NCBI RefSeq assembly: GCF_001439815.1
Contig: NZ_JYLM01000001.1
Location: 186,001-250,000, forward strand
From: Pseudomonas orientalis
GTDB taxonomy: Bacteria > Pseudomonadota > Gammaproteobacteria > Pseudomonadales > Pseudomonadaceae
DNA length: 64,000 bases
Direction of reading: 5' to 3'
This document shows positions 61,517-64,000 of this stretch, in pieces. The notes under the pieces are model-generated. The model saw nothing but the letters and a program-made list of their open reading frames with translations, was not told the DNA's origin and searched no databases. The position numbers and the translations under genes are program-made. Position 1 is the stretch's first letter. Each line of letters begins with the position of its first letter.

Positions 61517-63001
61517 ATGACTATGGTGTTTGACTGGACCAGTGTCGCCCTTGGGTTTGCCGGTGCAGCCCTGCCTTTATTGGCGTGGTGCTGGCAGATC
61601 CAGCGGCGGCTGACCGCGCGCACCACCGGCTGGGAGCTGCTGGAAGAACGTCTGGCGATTGCGCAATTGGCCCAGGAAGGGCTCGCCGCCCAGTTGGACG
61701 CCAGCCGCGACGAGATCAGCGATCTGAGCCAGGCCAACGCCGCCAAGCAGGCCGACCTGGCTGCGGTACGCCGAGAAGTCGAGCTGTTGCAGATCGACCG
61801 CGATAACGCCCGCGACGCCGCCCATGCCTGGAATCTTGACCGCAGCGCCAAGGAAACCGAACTGCGGCGTCTCGACGCCTTGGCCGCAGCCTTGCGCGCC
61901 GAGCTGCGTGAACAGCAGGACAGTCATCAACAACGTCTCGCCGACCTGCAAGGTTCCCGCGATGAGCTGCGCGCGCAGTTTGCCGAACTCGCCGGAAAGA
62001 TTTTCGATGAGCGCGAACAACGCTTCGCCGAAACCAGCCAGGAGCGGCTGGGGCAGTTACTGGACCCGCTCAAGGAGCGCATCCAGTCCTTCGAGAAGCG
62101 CGTTGAAGAAAGCTACCAGAACGAAGCGCGCGAGCGTTTTTCCCTGGCCAAGGAGCTTGAACGCCTGCAGCAACTGAACCTGCGCCTGTCGGACGAAGCC
62201 ACCAACCTGACCCGCGCCCTCAAGGGCCAGAAAACCCAGGGTAACTGGGGCGAACTGATCCTGGAGCGGGTGCTGGAACATGCGGGCCTGGAAAAAGGTC
62301 GCGAGTACCAGACCCAGGTCAGCCTCAAAGGCCCGGATGGCGAACGTTTCCAGCCGGACGTGCTGATCATGCTGCCGGGCGACAAGCAGGTGGTGGTTGA
62401 CTCGAAGGTCAGCCTGACCGCTTATCAGCAGTACGTGGCGGCGGACGACGAGGTGATTGGCCAGGCGGCGTTGAAGCAGCATGTATTGTCCTTGCGCAAT
62501 CACGTCAAGGGCTTGGCCGGCAAGGATTACAAGCGTCTGGAAGGCTTGCACAGCCTGGATTTCGTGCTCTTGTTCGTACCCATCGAAGCGGCGTTTTCCG
62601 CCGCGCTGCAAGCCGAGCCGAACCTGTTCCAGGAAGCCTTTGATCGCCATATCGTGATTGTCAGCCCGACCACCTTGCTGGCCACCCTGCGGGTGATCGA
62701 CAGCCTGTGGAAGCAGGAGCGCCAGAGCCAGAACGCGCGGGAAATCGCCGAGCGCGCCGGTTGGCTGTATGACAAGTTCGTGCTGTTTATCCAGGATCTG
62801 GACGAAGTGGGTAATCGCCTGCAGCAGCTGGACAAGGCTTACAGCGCAGCGCGCAACAAGCTGACGGACGGACGCGGAAATCTGGTCAGCCGCACCGAGC
62901 AGCTGAGATTGCTCGGCGCCCGCGCCAGCAAAAGCCTGCCGGCGGATCTGCTGGAAAGGGCAATGACCGATTCTGACGGTGTGGCGCATCTGCCCGAATA
63001 A
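61517..63001 (+). CDS. rmuC: DNA recombination protein RmuC
   Basis: A 494-residue protein with an N-terminal membrane-associated helix (SVALGFAGAALPLLAWCW), a long coiled coil (about 30-195, rich in Glu/Leu/Arg) and a C-terminal nuclease-like RmuC domain. The latter includes LKGQKTQGNWGELILERVLEHAGLEKGREY, VVVDSKVSLTAYQQY and VIVSPTTLLATLRVI. RmuC limits inversions at short inverted repeats in E. coli and is often linked to phage defence or DNA cleavage. The ATG at 61517 follows GAAGG at 5-nt spacing. Confidence 0.93.
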   Translation: MTMVFDWTSVALGFAGAALPLLAWCWQIQRRLTARTTGWELLEERLAIAQLAQEGLAAQLDASRDEISDLSQANAAKQADLAAVRREVELLQIDRDNARDAAHAWNLDRSAKETELRRLDALAAALRAELREQQDSHQQRLADLQGSRDELRAQFAELAGKIFDEREQRFAETSQERLGQLLDPLKERIQSFEKRVEESYQNEARERFSLAKELERLQQLNLRLSDEATNLTRALKGQKTQGNWGELILERVLEHAGLEKGREYQTQVSLKGPDGERFQPDVLIMLPGDKQVVVDSKVSLTAYQQYVAADDEVIGQAALKQHVLSLRNHVKGLAGKDYKRLEGLHSLDFVLLFVPIEAAFSAALQAEPNLFQEAFDRHIVIVSPTTLLATLRVIDSLWKQERQSQNAREIAERAGWLYDKFVLFIQDLDEVGNRLQQLDKAYSAARNKLTDGRGNLVSRTEQLRLLGARASKSLPADLLERAMTDSDGVAHLPE

Positions 63002-63009
63002 CCGCAGAT

Positions 63010-63447
63010 CAAAATGTGGGAGGGGGCTTGCCCCCGATGGCCATAGGTATCTACACAACTCTGTAGCGCCCAGCCGTAACCACGATGCGAAGCGAGTCGC
63101 TCTTGATCTGCTTTTGATCTTAGGCGCCCCGTTAAACCACGCTGGCCGAACGCAGGCTTGAATCCGTGGGCAACCCGGCAGGACGCCGGGTTAGCCGCAC
63201 TGGGCCATGGATGGCCCATTGCGGCGGCCCACGGATTCAAGCTTGCGTTCGGGCACACCGAGCCTAAGCGAGGTGCCGAGTGGTGGGGCAAGAGCGTTTT
63301 GCTTACTTTTGCGCTTTTCAAAAGTGAGCCGCCGTCAGGGCGGAACCCTAAGTGGCCGTTACCGCAGAAACGGATATGTACTCGATCTGATCCAACATCC
63401 TGGTCGGCCCAGAGGCCGCCATCGGGGGCAAGCCCCCTCCCACATTT
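63010..63447. repeat. Composite repeat B: inverted copy of the REP-flanked block
   Basis: The same ~330-bp sequence as at 52.3-52.7 kb in the opposite orientation, flanked by standard REPs at 63,012-63,046 and 63,416-63,447. It fills most of the 463-nt gap between rmuC and the kinase gene; translating it gives only shadow ORFs. Confidence 0.85.
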
Positions 63448-63464
63448 GACGGAGTGCGACCTTT

Positions 63465-64000
63465 TTAGAGCGGCAGATGCCGACTCAACAGCGCCCGCAA
63501 CGCCGCCGGTTTCACCGGCTTGGCCAGGTAGTCCAGCCCCGCCGCATGCACTTGGGCCACCGTCTCCGCACGGCCGTCGGCACTGATCACCACGCCCGGA
63601 ATCGGCTCGGCCAATTGCGCGCGCAGCCAGCCCATCAATTCAGTGCCGGTCTCGCCGTGGTCCAGGTGGTAATCCACCAGCGCCAGTTGCGGGCGCATGC
63701 CCTCCGCCAGCAGGGCCGCGCATTGAGCCTGGCTGGTGGCGGTCCATACCTGGCAGCCCCAGCGCGTGAGCAGGCTGCGCATGCCGATGAGGATACTGTC
63801 TTCGTTATCCACGCATAACACCTGCGCGCCGCTCAGCGGCAGGCCGTTTTCCTGAGAGGGCAGGTGCTGCGGGCTGACTTGGTTGCGCGCCAGCGGCACA
63901 CGCACACTGAACACGCTGCCCTTGCCCGGCCAGGAGCGTACGCTCAGGCGATGGCCCAGCACGCGGCACAGGCCGTCGGCGATCGCCAGACCCAGGCCCA
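63465..64000 (-). CDS. Hybrid sensor kinase/response regulator, C-terminal part (NahK/ErcS-like)
   Basis: The window ends inside this gene; 178 C-terminal codons are present. The visible part begins with the histidine-kinase G2 box (GLGLAIADGLC), followed by HRLSVRSWPGKGSVFSVRVPLA, the end of an HATPase domain, then a receiver domain with VLCVDNEDSILIGM (acidic pocket), LALVDYHLD (phospho-accepting Asp) and LAKPVKPAALR (conserved Lys). This matches the C-terminus of NahK/ErcS-type hybrid kinases of Pseudomonas. The sensory part lies outside. Confidence 0.88.
   Translation of the reverse strand, partial: GLGLAIADGLCRVLGHRLSVRSWPGKGSVFSVRVPLARNQVSPQHLPSQENGLPLSGAQVLCVDNEDSILIGMRSLLTRWGCQVWTATSQAQCAALLAEGMRPQLALVDYHLDHGETGTELMGWLRAQLAEPIPGVVISADGRAETVAQVHAAGLDYLAKPVKPAALRALLSRHLPL

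Noticed and set aside
62839..63321. 160-codon minus-strand ORF across repeat B and the end of rmuC
   Set aside because: It overlaps the well-supported rmuC and otherwise translates repeat B.
1..64000. RAYT (REP-associated tyrosine transposase) or other transposase able to move the REPs
   Set aside because: I looked for the gene since REPs are abundant, but none of the genes in the window shows transposase motifs.

Overview
The window looks like chromosomal DNA of a fluorescent Pseudomonas of the P. fluorescens group. I infer this from the high-GC coding style, from housekeeping neighbourhoods typical of that genus (cysM-rlmD-relA-mazG, purN-purM beside DUF3108, DUF2066 and Hda genes, and a cobalamin operon of Pseudomonas type), and from abundant REP palindromes of the kind scattered through P. 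fluorescens genomes. I see no rRNA, tRNA, CRISPR array, prophage or transposase gene. Both ends are cut: the left begins in an intergenic repeat, and the right cuts a hybrid sensor kinase of NahK/ErcS type.

Layout. 0-6.4 kb: ABC exporter, periplasmic cyclophilin, a decayed alpha/beta-hydrolase relic, a LysR regulator, a small secreted protein, an FMN azoreductase, an EamA transporter and an Lrp-type regulator. 6.4-11.2 kb: a compact five-gene minus-strand operon that is the most unusual part of the window. In transcription order it encodes a heme-oxygenase-like diiron/cupin fusion enzyme with the architecture of SznF, a small Rieske ferredoxin, an MFS transporter, an ATP-grasp ligase and a B3/B4 (PheRS-beta-like) protein. 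It looks like a small natural-product pathway, possibly making an N-oxygenated or N-N-bonded amino-acid derivative. 11.4-24.5 kb: RBBP9-like hydrolase, MscS/YbdG channel, DEAD-box helicase, several envelope and small proteins, CvfB, an NCS1 permease, an MFS/LysR divergent pair, a PA1414-like micro-gene and the tRNA modification enzyme TapT.

24.7-30.9 kb holds cysM, rlmD, relA, mazG and a DUF2058 gene. 31-36.3 kb is a three-gene NIS-siderophore operon (IucA/IucC synthetase, MFS exporter, TonB receptor) behind a candidate Fur box. 37-42.9 kb holds DUF3108, purN, purM, DUF2066, an AI-2E family permease and hda. 43.1-45.9 kb holds tandem NlpC/P60 lipoproteins and a sorbosone-dehydrogenase-like lipoprotein.

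46-55.7 kb is a cobalamin riboswitch followed by cobO-cobB-bluB-cbiB-cobD-cobQ-(repeat island)-cobU-cobT-cobC-cobS. These genes cover corrin adenosylation, amidation, nucleotide-loop assembly and lower-ligand synthesis. Nearly all junctions overlap, except where a REP-flanked repeat block of about 430 bp has entered between cobQ and cobU. A second, inverted copy of that block lies at 63 kb. The CobB C-terminus is itself encoded by a REP element. 55.8-57.6 kb is a MarR-MFS operon with a perfect 16-bp palindrome. The remainder holds a periplasmic glutathione-peroxidase-like protein, a FadL porin, a 74-aa protein, an 885-nt gap without a convincing gene, a Sel1-like protein and RmuC.
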